64,000 bases of DNA, taken from the NCBI RefSeq assembly GCF_030687895.1, contig NZ_CP117452.1, positions 124,001-188,000 on the forward strand, in the 5' to 3' direction. A program made the translations under genes and the position numbers. The stretch is from Pseudomonas sp. FP198 (lineage in GTDB: Bacteria; Pseudomonadota; Gammaproteobacteria; Pseudomonadales; Pseudomonadaceae). Below, one piece after another: positions 63,356-64,000 of the stretch (its first letter is position 1; each line of letters opens with the position of its first letter). The notes beneath the pieces are model-generated. The model was given only the letters and a program-made list of their open reading frames with translations, was not told where the DNA came from and did not search any database.

Positions 63356-64000
63356 ATGGTGCAGTTGTGTTCAATCGAACAGGCAGTGGATGACGTGCTC
63401 GAGCGCTTGCCCGCGCATATCCACCTGGGCATGCCATTGGGGCTGGGCAAGCCCAACCTGTTCGCCAACGCGCTGTACCGGCGCATCGCCCAACTGCCCG
63501 AGCGGCAGCTGACTATCTACACGGCATTGAGCCTGGGTCGACCGAGCCTGGGCGATGGTCTGCAGAAACGTTTCCTCGAGCCCTTCGTCGAGCGGGTCTT
63601 CGGCGACTATCCCGAACTCGATTACCTTGCCGATCTGCAACGCGACAGCCTGCCGGCAAACATCCGCGTGCAGCAATTCTTCATGCAGCCCGGTAGCCTG
63701 CTGCACAGTGCAGCGGCGCAGCAGGACTACGTCAGCAGCAACTACAGCCACGCGGCGCGGGACATCAACGCGGCCGGCCTGAACCTGATCGCGCAATTGC
63801 TGGCGAGCGACCCGGAACATCCGGATCGCCTCAGCCTGAGCTGCAACCCGGACATCACCCTGGACCTGTTGCCGATGATTGCCAGGCGACGCGAGGCGGG
63901 CGAGACCATCCTCATGGTCGGGCAGGTCCACAGCGAATTGCCCTACATGCCCGGTGATGCAGAAATCGGCATTGACGCTTTCGACCTGCTGATCGACGAG
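63356..64000 (+). CDS. acetyl-CoA hydrolase/transferase family protein (N-terminal part)
   Basis: The first 215 codons of a protein related to acetyl-CoA hydrolase/4-hydroxybutyrate CoA-transferase. The ATG at 63356 follows CGGAGGGTC, and the start reads MVQLCSIEQAVDDVLERLPA. LGMPLGLGKPNLFANALYRR and the INAAGLNLIAQLL block are conserved in the family's N-terminal domain. The frame is open to the window end; the catalytic C-terminal part is not visible. P. aeruginosa has a matching gene next to cytochrome c5. Confidence 0.82.
   Translation, partial: MVQLCSIEQAVDDVLERLPAHIHLGMPLGLGKPNLFANALYRRIAQLPERQLTIYTALSLGRPSLGDGLQKRFLEPFVERVFGDYPELDYLADLQRDSLPANIRVQQFFMQPGSLLHSAAAQQDYVSSNYSHAARDINAAGLNLIAQLLASDPEHPDRLSLSCNPDITLDLLPMIARRREAGETILMVGQVHSELPYMPGDAEIGIDAFDLLIDE

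Overview
The window is about 64 kb of high-GC bacterial chromosome from a Pseudomonas, most likely the P. fluorescens lineage; the species cannot be fixed. The signs are the gene order of the core block (acetyl-CoA hydrolase, cytochrome c5, pauR, dadX-ridA-dadA-lrp, MFS, kauB, rpmG-rpmB, radC, coaBC-dut, algC, argB, pyrE/crc, rph, yicC, gmk, rpoZ-spoT-ridA, oxyR-recG, HDOD), which as I remember it parallels PA5300-PA5347 of P. aeruginosa PAO1, and many Pseudomonas-type REP palindromes between genes. No tRNA, rRNA, CRISPR array, IS element or prophage was seen.

Positions 1-23.6 kb hold a type VI secretion system (T6SS) of the P. aeruginosa H1 type. A minus-strand arm reads tssA-tssB-tssC-hcp-[amidase effector tae4 + putative immunity lipoprotein]-tssE-tssF (tssF is cut by the window edge). 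A plus-strand arm reads fha-tssJ-tssK-tssL-tssM-tagF-pppA-ppkA-tagT-tagS-tagR-tagQ. The two arms diverge from a 404-bp region (5907-6310) that holds inverted repeats and a candidate sigma54 promoter. The plus arm encodes the full phospho-switch: membrane sensor TagQRST, kinase PpkA, phosphatase PppA, FHA scaffold and the repressor TagF. Two core genes, tssA (near 5207) and tssM (near 13552), each carry a single-base frameshift. They are the only two seen in the window. If real, they remove the TssA C-terminal domain and the TssJ-binding periplasmic domain of TssM, so the apparatus should not assemble. If they are assembly errors, the system is complete for the genes seen here.

24-31.8 kb: an SCP2-like small protein, a YbaK-HDOD regulator, recG and oxyR, then exbB-exbD-tonB for energising outer-membrane transport. 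31.8-46.5 kb: housekeeping genes for stringent response (spoT, rpoZ, ridA), nucleotides (gmk, pyrE, dut), RNA maturation (rph, yicC), carbon catabolite control (crc), arginine (argB), exopolysaccharide and LPS precursors (algC), CoA (coaBC) and radC. 46.5-58.5 kb: a peptide-type ABC binding protein, rpmB-rpmG with a strong promoter and structured leader, an I78-type inhibitor, a cupin, polyamine and aldehyde catabolism (kauB, a PauB/PuuB-like oxidase), an MFS transporter, a phospholipase D lipoprotein, and a MocR regulator divergent from a DUF1127 protein. 58.5-64 kb: D-alanine catabolism (lrp/dadR, dadA, Rid protein, dadX), the polyamine repressor pauR, cytochrome c5 and the start of an acetyl-CoA hydrolase/transferase.
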